Made by a program: the position numbers and the translations under genes. The notes beneath the pieces were generated by a model. It had not been told where the DNA came from and ran no database searches. It saw only the letters and a list, made by a program, of their open reading frames with translations. A stretch of 57,927 nucleotides of DNA from Dehalococcoidia bacterium (lineage in GTDB: Bacteria > Chloroflexota > Dehalococcoidia > SZUA-161). How positions within the stretch are numbered: the stretch's first letter is position 1; every line of letters starts with the position of its first letter. The stretch covers positions 1 through 57,927 of the forward strand of contig JACUUS010000002.1 of assembly GCA_014859215.1 (NCBI GenBank). Direction: 5' to 3'. Below, piece by piece: positions 42,007 through 50,857 of the stretch.

Positions 42007-42035
42007 AATATATACCCGCGCGAAATCTTTGTCAA
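42007..42035 (-). promoter_or_regulatory. Promoter of the TMADH-like gene
   Basis: Perfect TTGACA (42035-42030), 17 bases, TATATT (42012-42007). The predicted start is about 42000, with a leader of about 60 bases to the ATG. Confidence 0.75.
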
Positions 42036-42068
42036 GGGTTACGGGCGACGGTGGTTGCCGGGAGGGGA

Positions 42069-43373
42069 TTAGCGCAGTTCACTCTGCACTGCTTGGAGGG
42101 CGGCGAGCGCAGCGTTGACGGTAGCCCCGATGTCGGCTTCGGCATGTGCTGTTGAAAGGAACATCGCTTCAAACTGGGATGGAGGAAGGTATATTCCTTG
42201 GTGCAACATATGCCTGAAAAACGCGGAGAATCGCCGCGTATCGGAAACGATAGCTGACTCATAATCGTGTACAGGGCTCTCGGTGAAGAAGAGGGTCATG
42301 ATCGATCCCGCTCTATTGACCCGGACAGGCACCTCGTTCTTTGCTGCGGCCTGGCAAAGGCCTTCCTGCAGAGTAGCGGCGAATTTTTCAAGGTTCTCAT
42401 ATACGCCGGTTTCTGCCAGAGCCTGTAGCGTAGCGATACCGGCGGTCATGGCGATGGGATTTCCGGAAAGGGTGCCGGCCTGGTAAACAGGTCCGGATGG
42501 AGCGATCATGTCCATGATATCCTTGCGGCCCCCGTACGCGCCGACCGGCAGTCCGCCGCCGATAATCTTACCCAGGCAGGTGAGGTCAGGTGTTACTCGG
42601 TAAAGGGCCTGAGCGCCTCCGGGGGCGAGCCTGAAACCGGTGATGACCTCGTCGAAGACAAGGAGGGAGCCGTGACTTTCCGTCAGGGCGCGGAGAGACT
42701 CGAGGAATCCGGAATCGGGTGGAATTACCCCCATATTGGCGCACACCGGTTCGACGATGACTGCAGCTATACTATTCTTATTGGCATTGAAGATCCTGTC
42801 CACGGACCCGATGTCATTGTACCGGGCAGTCAGGGTATTGCGGGCATAAGACGATGGAACACCGGGGCTGTCAGGAAGTCCGATAGTAGCGACGCCTGAG
42901 CCTGCCTTTACCAGGAGGCCGTCGGAGTGGCCATGGTAGCAGCCGGCGAACTTGATAACCTTGTCTCTGCCGGTGAAAGCTCTGGCCAGGCGCAGTGAGC
43001 TCATGACGGCTTCCGTACCGGAATTCACAAACCGCAACTCTTCTATGGACGGCATGGCGTTGCGAATAAGCATGGCCAGGGTTGTTTCCTTCTCAGTGGG
43101 GGCGCCGAAGGTGGTGCCATATTCAAGAGCTTCCCTGAGGGCGTCCAGGACGCGTGGGTGGGCATGGCCGAGGATCAAGGGCCCCCAGGAGCATACATAA
43201 TCGATGAATTCATTGCCGTCCTCATCGCAGATCCTGGATCCGGAGGCCCTCTTTATGAACAGGGGATGACCTCCCACGGCCTTGAACGCTCTTACGGGGC
43301 TGTTGACCCCTCCCGGGAAGCAGCGCTCGGCCTCTTTGAATAGTTTCTCTGATCTTTGCCTTTTCATGCCCAT
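42069..43373 (-). CDS. hemL: Glutamate-1-semialdehyde 2,1-aminomutase
   Basis: This PLP enzyme makes 5-aminolevulinate from glutamate-1-semialdehyde. The 434-residue protein has the N-terminal CFPGGVNSPVRAFKAVGG, the cofactor segment CYHGHSDGLLVKAGSG, and the PLP lysine in GKIIGGGLPVGAYGG. It is the last gene of the haem operon although it acts second in the pathway; it lies 13 bp after hemB. Confidence 0.97.
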   Translation of the reverse strand: MGMKRQRSEKLFKEAERCFPGGVNSPVRAFKAVGGHPLFIKRASGSRICDEDGNEFIDYVCSWGPLILGHAHPRVLDALREALEYGTTFGAPTEKETTLAMLIRNAMPSIEELRFVNSGTEAVMSSLRLARAFTGRDKVIKFAGCYHGHSDGLLVKAGSGVATIGLPDSPGVPSSYARNTLTARYNDIGSVDRIFNANKNSIAAVIVEPVCANMGVIPPDSGFLESLRALTESHGSLLVFDEVITGFRLAPGGAQALYRVTPDLTCLGKIIGGGLPVGAYGGRKDIMDMIAPSGPVYQAGTLSGNPIAMTAGIATLQALAETGVYENLEKFAATLQEGLCQAAAKNEVPVRVNRAGSIMTLFFTESPVHDYESAIVSDTRRFSAFFRHMLHQGIYLPPSQFEAMFLSTAHAEADIGATVNAALAALQAVQSELR

Positions 43374-43386
43374 AAGCCCCTGATCT

Positions 43387-44373
43387 CTACGGTAACTGTC
43401 TCAGCCACTGCGCTGCTTCTTTGGCATAGTAAGTGATGATGAAATCCGCCCCTGCTCTCTTTATTGACAGGAGGACCTCGGTGGCGGCCCGCTTTTCGTC
43501 TATCCAGCCTGCCCTCGCGGCGGCCTTAAGCATCGAATATTCTCCGCTGACGCTGTAGGCAGCCAACGGGTGATCGTAAGTCTCGCGCACTTTCCTGATG
43601 ACGTCCAGGTATGAAAGGGCCGGTTTGACCATTACAATATCGGCCCCTTCCTCGATATCCAACTCGACCTCCCTGAGGGCTTCACGGATATTGGCGGGGT
43701 CCATCTGGTACTGGCTCCGGTTGCCGGATTTGGGCGCGGACTCAGCCGCTTCTCGGAAAGGTCCGTAGAAGGCCGAGCAGTATTTCGCGGCGTAGGCCAT
43801 TATTAGCCGATTCTGGAAGTCGCTCCGGTCGAGAGATCTGCGTATAGCGGCGACTCTACCGTCCATCATATCTGAGGGCGCCACGATATCGGCCCCAGCT
43901 TGCGTATGGCTGAGGGCGGTCCTCGCGATTAGTTCGACCGTTCTGTCGTTGTCCACGCAGCCGCTGTCATCCAGGATTCCGCAGTGCCCGTGGCTGGTGT
44001 ACTGGCAGAGGCAGACATCGGTGATCACTATCAGATCGGGAATTGCAGCCTTGATCGCGGCTACTGCCTGCTGGACAGTGCCTGCTGCGCTGTAGGCCTC
44101 GGAACCTGACTCGTCCTTGCTGGTGGGCAAACCGAAAAGCAGTATACCTGGTATGCCCAGAGCGGCTATTTCCTGGACTTCACGTACCAGGTAATCCACC
44201 GAGAGATGGCATATTCCGGGCATGGATGGAATCTCTTGCCTGATATGCTTTCCCGGCACCACAAAGAGGGGCTGGACAAGGTCGTCAACCAAAAGGGCCG
44301 TTTCGCGGACGAGTCTGCGCAGGGCTTCGGTGCGCCTGAGACATCTCATGCGCAGCTGAGGGAACACGGACAT
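43387..44373 (-). CDS. hemB: Porphobilinogen synthase (5-aminolevulinate dehydratase)
   Basis: The enzyme joins two 5-aminolevulinate molecules to porphobilinogen. The 328-residue protein has the three-cysteine zinc site CLCQYTSHGHCG, so it is the zinc type, and the catalytic lysines in AYAAKYCSAFYGPF and VMVKPALSY. The ATG at 44373 overlaps the preceding gene's TGA by one base (TGATG). A TTG one codon earlier is also possible. Confidence 0.96.
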   Translation of the reverse strand: MSVFPQLRMRCLRRTEALRRLVRETALLVDDLVQPLFVVPGKHIRQEIPSMPGICHLSVDYLVREVQEIAALGIPGILLFGLPTSKDESGSEAYSAAGTVQQAVAAIKAAIPDLIVITDVCLCQYTSHGHCGILDDSGCVDNDRTVELIARTALSHTQAGADIVAPSDMMDGRVAAIRRSLDRSDFQNRLIMAYAAKYCSAFYGPFREAAESAPKSGNRSQYQMDPANIREALREVELDIEEGADIVMVKPALSYLDVIRKVRETYDHPLAAYSVSGEYSMLKAAARAGWIDEKRAATEVLLSIKRAGADFIITYYAKEAAQWLRQLP

Positions 44374-45896
44374 CAAAGACCTGCCTTATTGTAGTATTGC
44401 GCGATGGACGTAACCAGGCCGGGTATAGTGTAGTCCTTCGCCATCACAGCTACCTTGAGGCCATACCTGACTGCGGTATCCCGCGTAACCGGGCCGATAC
44501 AGGCTACGAGAGTCTGATTAGCCAGCGGCCAGTCTTCGCCCAGCAGGAGGACAAGATTCTTGACTGTTGAAGAGCTGGTAAAGGTGGTGATGTCAATCAA
44601 GCCGTCTTTCAACATTTGGAGGCCTCGAGAATCGGGTGCGGACGGAGGTACAGTCCGGTAGACAGCAAGTTCTCTCACTTGCGCTCCCGCGCGGCGGAGA
44701 CCTTCGGCGAGCAGGGGCCGCGCGTTTTGCGCACGAGGCAGCAGAATACGCTTTCCGCTGATTTCTCTATGCGCAAGTCCTTCCAGGATTTTCTCGGATA
44801 TATATTCTTCGGGTACGTAGTCAACGTGGAGACCATGATTCCGGCAGGCTTCTGCGGTGGCCGGGCCGATGGCGCAGATTTTGGGCGGTCTCGCTTGCCG
44901 AAGCTCAAGCCCTGCTTCACCCGACCAGGGAAGGAACGCTTCCACGCCGTTGACGCTGGTAAAAATGACCCAGTCATAGCGGTGGAATTCCCTGGCTTCC
45001 TTCAGGGTCTCGTCTGAAGGCCTTACAGGCTGGATCTCGATAACCGGGAGCTCTACAGACTCAGCTCCGTATTCGGAGAGCAGGCGGCTCAGCTTGCTCG
45101 CCTGGGACCTCGACCTTGTCACGAGCACGCGTTTGCCGAATAGTGGTTTTCTGTCGAACCAGCGCAGCTTCTCCCGCATTTTGACCACTTCGCCTACTAT
45201 GATGACTGCAGGCGGCGGGACATAGTGCGCAGAAGCCTGTTCCACGATATCTGCCAGAGTCCCTGCGACGGTCCGCTGGGCGGGACCGGTGCCGCTATGT
45301 ATTAATGCGATTGGTGTAGTTGGAGGGCGCCCGTTAGCCATCAACTGCTCGACGATGGCGGGAAGGTTTTCAATACCCATCAGGAAAATCAGGGTGTCGA
45401 CGCCGGTCGAGAGCTTATCCCAGGCAAGGCTGGATATCGGCTTGTTCGGGTCTTCGTGGCCGGTTATTATGGCGACAGATGAAGACAGGCCGCGGTGAGT
45501 AGCTGGAATACCGGCGTAGGCAGGCACGGCTAACGCCGCGGTCACTCCGGGCACAAACTCAAACTCGATGCCTTCAGCAGCCAGGGCCTCAGCCTCTTCG
45601 CCGCCGCGCCCCAGAACGAGGGGATCCCCGCCTTTCAGGCGGACCACTGTCTTGCCGGCTTTCGCCTTTTCAATGAGCAGGCTGTTTATCCGTTTCTGGC
45701 TCATAGTGTGCCTGGCGGACTCTTTGCCGGCATAGATTCTCTCGGCGTCTGAGCGAGATGCTTCAAGCAGTTTCTCGCTGACCAGCCGGTCATATATAAT
45801 TACGTCGGCCTCACGTACACATTCAAGACCCTTGACGGTTATGAGCTGAGGGTCGCCGGGACCCGCGCCCACAAGGTAGACTATTCCTTTAGCCAT
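44373..45896 (-). CDS. cobA-hemD: Uroporphyrinogen-III C-methyltransferase / uroporphyrinogen-III synthase fusion
   Basis: The 507-residue protein fuses SUMT (residues 1-about 245: VYLVGAGPGDPQLITVKG, VRLKGGDPLVLGRGGEEAE) to uroporphyrinogen-III synthase (about 250-507: GKRVLVTRSRSQASKLSRLL, FTSVNGVEAF, IGPVTRDTA). One polypeptide therefore closes the tetrapyrrole ring and makes precorrin-2, the branch point for siroheme and B12. The fusion is common in Firmicutes and Chloroflexota. It lies 7 bp after hemC. Confidence 0.96.
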   Translation of the reverse strand: MAKGIVYLVGAGPGDPQLITVKGLECVREADVIIYDRLVSEKLLEASRSDAERIYAGKESARHTMSQKRINSLLIEKAKAGKTVVRLKGGDPLVLGRGGEEAEALAAEGIEFEFVPGVTAALAVPAYAGIPATHRGLSSSVAIITGHEDPNKPISSLAWDKLSTGVDTLIFLMGIENLPAIVEQLMANGRPPTTPIALIHSGTGPAQRTVAGTLADIVEQASAHYVPPPAVIIVGEVVKMREKLRWFDRKPLFGKRVLVTRSRSQASKLSRLLSEYGAESVELPVIEIQPVRPSDETLKEAREFHRYDWVIFTSVNGVEAFLPWSGEAGLELRQARPPKICAIGPATAEACRNHGLHVDYVPEEYISEKILEGLAHREISGKRILLPRAQNARPLLAEGLRRAGAQVRELAVYRTVPPSAPDSRGLQMLKDGLIDITTFTSSSTVKNLVLLLGEDWPLANQTLVACIGPVTRDTAVRYGLKVAVMAKDYTIPGLVTSIAQYYNKAGL

Positions 45897-45903
45897 TTAA
45901 TCA

Positions 45904-46818
45904 TCATCCATGGATAAGCTCTCGTGCCCCAAGACCAAGCAAGCTCTCTGCAAGAATGCGGCCAATTCTTTCAGCGTCCGGCGCCGGGCCTTCCCTGAAA
46001 TCGCGGAGCATGGTCGTGCCGTCGATGCTCGCTGCCATGCCTTTGATACGGAGGTTGCCGGCTTGTACAGTGGCGAAGGCCGCCACGGGGATGCGGCAGC
46101 CGGCGCCAAAGGTCCTGAGAAAGGCGCGTTCCGCGGTTATGCTCTGCCATAGCGGCTCTTCGTTAATTACTTCCAGGCAGGGGTTTAGATCGGTATCATA
46201 AGCCCTTGTCTCCACTGCAAGGGCGCCCTGTCCCGGGGCGGGGAGAAAATCCTGTATGGGCAGGTACTCGGTAATCCGGTCCTGCCAGCCGAGGCGGGCT
46301 AATGCGGCTGCTGCGATAATGATCCCGTCGAACTCCCCCGCATTGAGTTTCCTCAGGCGTGTATCCACGTTGCCCCTAACCGGGCTTATTGCTATATCGG
46401 GTCGACACTGTCTGAGCTGAGCGGCCCGTCGCAGGCTGCCTGTAGCGATACTCGCGCCGAGAGGCAACTGCGCCAACGGCAGGCCGGATGATGAGATGAA
46501 AGCGTCCCGAGCGTCCGTCCGCATGCATACGGCGGCGAGCTTGAAATCCATGTCCAGCTCGCTCGGCATATCTTTCAGACTGTGAATAGCCATGTCTATT
46601 TCGCCGGAAAGAAGGGCCGCCTCGAGTTCTTTGACGAACACTCCCTGGCCCCCAATCTCGTCAAGGACCGATTTGAGGTCACGGTCGCCTGTGGTCTTTA
46701 TGACTCTGACCTGGCACGCGATTTCCGGATAGAAGCTCTTGAGTCGGTCAAGCACGAGATCTGTCTGGCGGAGTGCCAGCTTGCTTCCGCGGGAGCCAAC
46801 TATAATCCTTGTCTTCAC
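45904..46818 (-). CDS. hemC: Hydroxymethylbilane synthase (porphobilinogen deaminase)
   Basis: The enzyme polymerises four porphobilinogens to hydroxymethylbilane. The 304-residue protein has VGSRGSKLALRQTD, HSLKDMPSELD with the catalytic aspartate region, RGNVDTRLRKL, and the dipyrromethane-cofactor cysteine in GAGCRIPVAA. The start is GTG at 46818. It lies 9 bp after hemA. Confidence 0.97.
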   Translation of the reverse strand: MKTRIIVGSRGSKLALRQTDLVLDRLKSFYPEIACQVRVIKTTGDRDLKSVLDEIGGQGVFVKELEAALLSGEIDMAIHSLKDMPSELDMDFKLAAVCMRTDARDAFISSSGLPLAQLPLGASIATGSLRRAAQLRQCRPDIAISPVRGNVDTRLRKLNAGEFDGIIIAAAALARLGWQDRITEYLPIQDFLPAPGQGALAVETRAYDTDLNPCLEVINEEPLWQSITAERAFLRTFGAGCRIPVAAFATVQAGNLRIKGMAASIDGTTMLRDFREGPAPDAERIGRILAESLLGLGARELIHG

Positions 46819-46827
46819 CTGCTGCGA

Positions 46828-48093
46828 TTATCCACCCTGTTTATCAAGTCCAAACATTTCACGGGCGATTCGAATATTGTCGCCGCTGCCGTCGCCGTCT
46901 TTGATGAAAGCTATAGGCTCATGGAGCAGCTTGCTCACGATAGAACGGGTCAGAGCATCGATAACGGCCCGCTCTTTTTCGGACAGGTCCAGCATGGCTA
47001 TACTCTTCTCGATTTGACTCAGCCGGATTTCTTCGGCCCTGTTCACGAGTTCCTTCACGGCAGGGACGGCCTGGAGAGCATGCCACCTTGACAGGAAACT
47101 GCGCACCTCTTCCTCAACGATGGCTTCCACGCGCTCTTTTTGCGTATGGCGAAACCGATGATTGGACTCGCAGATAGCCTCCAGATCATCTATATCATAC
47201 AGGAAAACGTTGCCAATTTTCCTGACGTCAGGATGGATGTCCCTCGGTACCGCGATATCGATAAGGACGAGAGGTCTATCGGGTCGGGCCTGCATCGCGT
47301 CGGCAACAAGAACGGGCTTGACAATGCAATCAGGCGCTCCGCTGGAGCTAATCACGATATCAGCTTCGGCTAGATGCCGGTCGAGCTCTTCGAAGGGGAC
47401 GGGATCGCAGCCGTACTTCGACGCCAGGGCAACCGCTTTCTCGTATGAGCGGCTGGTTATGGCGATGGCGGATACAGAATACTTGCTTGCCGCTTTGACC
47501 GCGAGCTTGCCTGCTTCACCAGCGCTTATGAAAAGGAGCTTGGATCGGGAAGTATCCGCAACGATGCCGGCTGCGAGGTCAATGGCCAGTGAGCTGACGG
47601 AAACGGGATTCCGGCTGATGCCTGTTTTCATTCTTGCTCGGCGCCCGACGCGCACAGCCTGGCGAAACAGGCTCAAGAGAGGCAGACTTGCACCTCCACA
47701 TGCTTCGACCTCCTGCAAGGCTGACCTGACCTGACCCAGAACTTCGAACTCACCGATTACCATCGATTCCACGCCGGAAGATATCCTGAAGAGATGTCTT
47801 ACAGCTTCTTCCTGATGGAGAATATACAGGTGCGGAAGAAGTTCTGAAGGAAGCATATTGCCCAGCTGGCACAGGAAGCCCTTCAGTTCCTCTACCTGTG
47901 CGCCTCCATCCCCGATTAGTGAGTACACCTCTGTGCGGTTGCAGGTGGAAAGTATCACACCCTCCGGGACGAAGTCCTTAAGGGCCATCAGGGCTTCCTT
48001 GAACTCCGAGCGGCCCACAGCCAGCCGTTCTCGTATGTGAAGAGGAGCCGTCTTATGGTCCAGACCTATTGCCAGGACGAGCATATTCTTCAC
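46828..48093 (-). CDS. hemA: Glutamyl-tRNA reductase
   Basis: The enzyme reduces glutamyl-tRNA to glutamate-1-semialdehyde, the committed step of the C5 route. The 421-residue protein has the catalytic cysteine Cys51 in STCNRTEVY, GEFEVLGQVRSAL, and a C-terminal dimerisation helix. The GTG start overlaps the previous stop by four bases (GTGA). Start at the ATG at 48084, three codons on, is an alternative. Confidence 0.96.
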   Translation of the reverse strand: MKNMLVLAIGLDHKTAPLHIRERLAVGRSEFKEALMALKDFVPEGVILSTCNRTEVYSLIGDGGAQVEELKGFLCQLGNMLPSELLPHLYILHQEEAVRHLFRISSGVESMVIGEFEVLGQVRSALQEVEACGGASLPLLSLFRQAVRVGRRARMKTGISRNPVSVSSLAIDLAAGIVADTSRSKLLFISAGEAGKLAVKAASKYSVSAIAITSRSYEKAVALASKYGCDPVPFEELDRHLAEADIVISSSGAPDCIVKPVLVADAMQARPDRPLVLIDIAVPRDIHPDVRKIGNVFLYDIDDLEAICESNHRFRHTQKERVEAIVEEEVRSFLSRWHALQAVPAVKELVNRAEEIRLSQIEKSIAMLDLSEKERAVIDALTRSIVSKLLHEPIAFIKDGDGSGDNIRIAREMFGLDKQGG

Positions 48094-48752
48094 TTTGCAG
48101 ACTTGCCTTCCCGGTATTGTATCAGGTCGGATAGAAGCCGCTGCCGGGCACTCTCAAAATCACCAGTTCGAAGCATGTTCAGCAACAGATTGATATCAAG
48201 CATATCCTGCCATCGATCGGCTGGGACATCGATGTTGCGGTCCTTAAGTTCCTTGCGAACTTCTGAGACTAGCGCGGCGAGGCTGGAGTAGCCGGGGCCG
48301 AGAAACTCCTCCAGTTTGGTGCGGAGCTTGCGGGCCAGAGCAGGACTTGTTCCGCCTGTTGAAATGGCAACAGTGATATCTCCGCGCCGTACAATTGCAG
48401 GGACTATGAACTGGCAGTCGTCCGGGGAGTCAACCACGTTTGTAAGAACCCCGCATTCGTGTCCTTCACAAGCCACGTTCTTATTCACTGAGGAATCATC
48501 TGTGGCGGCAATGGCCAGAATGGCGCCTGAAAGATCCCCGTCCCGGTAGTCTCTCGACCGCACCTGTATCTTACCTTCGGCGGCCAATTTAGCCAGACCG
48601 GGGGATAAGGAGGAACTGATAACTGTGACGGAAGCCCCATGGTCGATAAGCGATGTCACTTTTCGCTCAGCGACTTCTCCCCCACCGACCACGACACACT
48701 TCCTGTCCTGAAGGTTGAGAAACAGCGGGTAGTAAGGCGATATTCGATTCAA
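48090..48752 (-). CDS. Precorrin-2 dehydrogenase / sirohydrochlorin ferrochelatase (Met8/CysG-N type)
   Basis: The protein turns precorrin-2 into sirohydrochlorin with NAD and inserts iron to give siroheme. The 220-residue protein has the Rossmann loop VVGGGEVAERK (22-32), AATDDSSVNKNV, and ISTGGTSPALARKLR, the conserved block that bears the bifunctional active site. In this operon siroheme is the haem precursor and not only a sulfite-reductase cofactor. It lies 3 bp after ahbAB. Confidence 0.95.
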   Translation of the reverse strand: MNRISPYYPLFLNLQDRKCVVVGGGEVAERKVTSLIDHGASVTVISSSLSPGLAKLAAEGKIQVRSRDYRDGDLSGAILAIAATDDSSVNKNVACEGHECGVLTNVVDSPDDCQFIVPAIVRRGDITVAISTGGTSPALARKLRTKLEEFLGPGYSSLAALVSEVRKELKDRNIDVPADRWQDMLDINLLLNMLRTGDFESARQRLLSDLIQYREGKSAK

Positions 48753-48755
48753 GGC

Positions 48756-49769
48756 TCAGTCAATGTCCGCGAAATAGCGGATCCTTTCTTTCTTATACTC
48801 TCTGGTTGTCAGTAACAACTGGTAATTGAGAATAGTCGTATCGAGAGACAGCTGCCTGGCTGTTGCGTGGCATTCATTCCGATGACGGCAGTGGATCATG
48901 GCGTATAGATTGTACGGCCATCCCACATCGGTTCGCCTTTCGTAGCAATGGCTTATGGACGAATATGAAGCCATCTTCATACCGGCGTGCTGCACGAGGT
49001 GATCGGGTGCGGCCCAGCAGGAGAGAACGTTTACCGGGAAGCCAGCCTCTCTATGGCCCAGTAATGCCCCCAGGCGTCTCAGGATGTCTGATGATTGCAG
49101 CGATCTTATGCACCCCAACAATTCGTCCGGGGTAGTCGCGGCCTTCTGGGCGAGATGGTCGAAAGGCCTGGCCGTAACCGGCAGGTCGTCGGTAAGCATT
49201 CTCACAAGCCTCTTCTCAAAATGAGAGAGGGGACGAACTTCGGCAGCCTCATCTATTCTTTCACTGACAGCCTCGAATTCCTTACTGGTATCTTCCTTGC
49301 CTGTCAGGTCAAAGTATACCCGGATTTTGAAAACCCTGACAGCGGGCAGATTCATAACGTCTTCAGCTTCTACCTGGTCAGTCAGGAGGTTGATCACGTC
49401 TATGATATCCTCTGCCGGGGAAACAGTGAGGGTAAACCAGAGGTTGAAATAATGTGTCCGGCCGTAGTTATGGCTGACACCGGGGTGCCGGTTGATGATT
49501 TCCGCCGCCTCATCTATCCTTTCACCGGGCAGATGAATAGCAACGAGCGTACTCTGGTATCCGAGCTTCCTGGAATCGAAAACCCCGCTTATCCATTTTA
49601 TCAGCCCCATTCCCTTCAGGCGTAAGACCCTTTCAATAGCTTCTTGCCCGCTGATGTTGACCCTCCTGCCAAGATCGGCATAAGGTTCGGGCACGAGCGG
49701 AAGAGAGGCCTGCAGGAGGTTCAGCAGCCTTCGGTCAATGTTGTCGATAGGAGCGGTGACAGTCGCCAT
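48756..49769 (-). CDS. ahbAB: Siroheme decarboxylase, AhbA-AhbB fusion
   Basis: The 337-residue protein joins two Lrp/AsnC-like units. The first (1-about 175) has an HTH-like start and GVSHNYGRTHYFNLWFTLTV; the second (about 180-337) has SISHCYERRTDVGWPYNLYAMIH. These match AhbA and AhbB, which normally form a heterodimer that removes the two acetate carboxyls at C12 and C18 of siroheme. The first residues (IDNIDRRLLNLLQ) look like an AsnC regulator, so automated pipelines may call it a transcription factor. Its ATG overlaps the ahbD stop by one base. Confidence 0.92.
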   Translation of the reverse strand: MATVTAPIDNIDRRLLNLLQASLPLVPEPYADLGRRVNISGQEAIERVLRLKGMGLIKWISGVFDSRKLGYQSTLVAIHLPGERIDEAAEIINRHPGVSHNYGRTHYFNLWFTLTVSPAEDIIDVINLLTDQVEAEDVMNLPAVRVFKIRVYFDLTGKEDTSKEFEAVSERIDEAAEVRPLSHFEKRLVRMLTDDLPVTARPFDHLAQKAATTPDELLGCIRSLQSSDILRRLGALLGHREAGFPVNVLSCWAAPDHLVQHAGMKMASYSSISHCYERRTDVGWPYNLYAMIHCRHRNECHATARQLSLDTTILNYQLLLTTREYKKERIRYFADID

Positions 49770-50854
49770 CAGGCACTTCTCTTCGATTCGTCGGGCAGTC
49801 CGGCTGGTCTGTGGATGCAGTACGGCTCTTCACCGAGGTAGTCGCCTGTAGTCTCATAAGCCCGCGCCCGGCAGCCCCCACAGATGGCCTTGTATTCGCA
49901 AACGCCGCACTTTCCCTTTATCCTGGATATATCCCGCAGACGGTTGAACAGAGGTGAATTGCGCCAGACATCTGCGAAGTCCTGGGCCCTCAGGTTTCCT
50001 GCTTCGACATCCAGATAACCGCATCCCTGGACGCGCCCTGTGTGGGAAATGAAGCAGAACCCTGTTCCGGCAAGACAACCCCTTGTGAGTACGTTCATTT
50101 CGGGTTGGGAGGCTCTTCTCATGATCTTGTTGTCAGGATGGTTGCGCTGGGCCAGAATGCGCATGTAGTGCGGAACGTCCGTCGGCTTGAAGAATATGCG
50201 GCTTCCAAGCTCAATCTGCTTATCGAATATCCAGTTGAGTACACGTTCATATTCTATGGGTTCCAGTTCCTGCGGCGCCAGGTTCTTACCGCGCCCGGTG
50301 GGGACCAGCATGAAGGGATGGAATGCGACTGCTCGCAGTTCCAGGGCAAGAGCGAGCAAGTCCTCGAGATACGACACGTTTAACTTGGTCACGGTGCAGT
50401 TGAACTGAACGTCGATTCCGGCGTTGATTGCGTTCTTGGCCCCTTTTAGTGCCGCGTCATATGCCCCCGGCATTCCGCGGAATCTATCCTGGAGGTTCGC
50501 CGAAGGGAAATCCAGGCTTACCCCCACTCTTGAGATAGGGACTTCTTTGAGCCTGGCTGCCACACGTTTGGTGATTAGAGTGCCGTTAGTGCCGACTGCA
50601 ACCCGCAGGCCCTCTCGGGTAGCGTATTTAGCTATCTCGAAGAAGTCCCGGCGGAGCAGGGGCTCTCCACCCGTCAGGATGACTATCGGTCTCCCAACCT
50701 CAACAATATTGTCAATTACAGAAAAACACTCGCTTGTAGAGAACTCGCCAGGCGCATGCTCAGCAGTGGATGAAGCCCGGCAGTGAGCACAGAGGAGATT
50801 GCACGACCGGGTTATCTCCCAGGCAATCAGACGGAGATTTGGTGTTAAGGCCAA
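49769..50854 (-). CDS. ahbD: AhbD-type radical SAM haem synthase
   Basis: AhbD converts iron-coproporphyrin III to haem b by oxidative decarboxylation of two propionates. The 361-residue protein has RLIAWEITRSCNLLCAHCRA with C18-x3-C22-x2-C25, and a C-terminal SPASM-like region (CGVCEYKAICGGC) for a second cluster. The start is TTG at 50854, with AAGGAG eight bases upstream. Similarity to AhbC and PqqE/NirJ requires context to separate them; the WEITR start and the gene order support AhbD. Confidence 0.88.
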   Translation of the reverse strand: MALTPNLRLIAWEITRSCNLLCAHCRASSTAEHAPGEFSTSECFSVIDNIVEVGRPIVILTGGEPLLRRDFFEIAKYATREGLRVAVGTNGTLITKRVAARLKEVPISRVGVSLDFPSANLQDRFRGMPGAYDAALKGAKNAINAGIDVQFNCTVTKLNVSYLEDLLALALELRAVAFHPFMLVPTGRGKNLAPQELEPIEYERVLNWIFDKQIELGSRIFFKPTDVPHYMRILAQRNHPDNKIMRRASQPEMNVLTRGCLAGTGFCFISHTGRVQGCGYLDVEAGNLRAQDFADVWRNSPLFNRLRDISRIKGKCGVCEYKAICGGCRARAYETTGDYLGEEPYCIHRPAGLPDESKRSA

Positions 50855-50857
50855 AGT

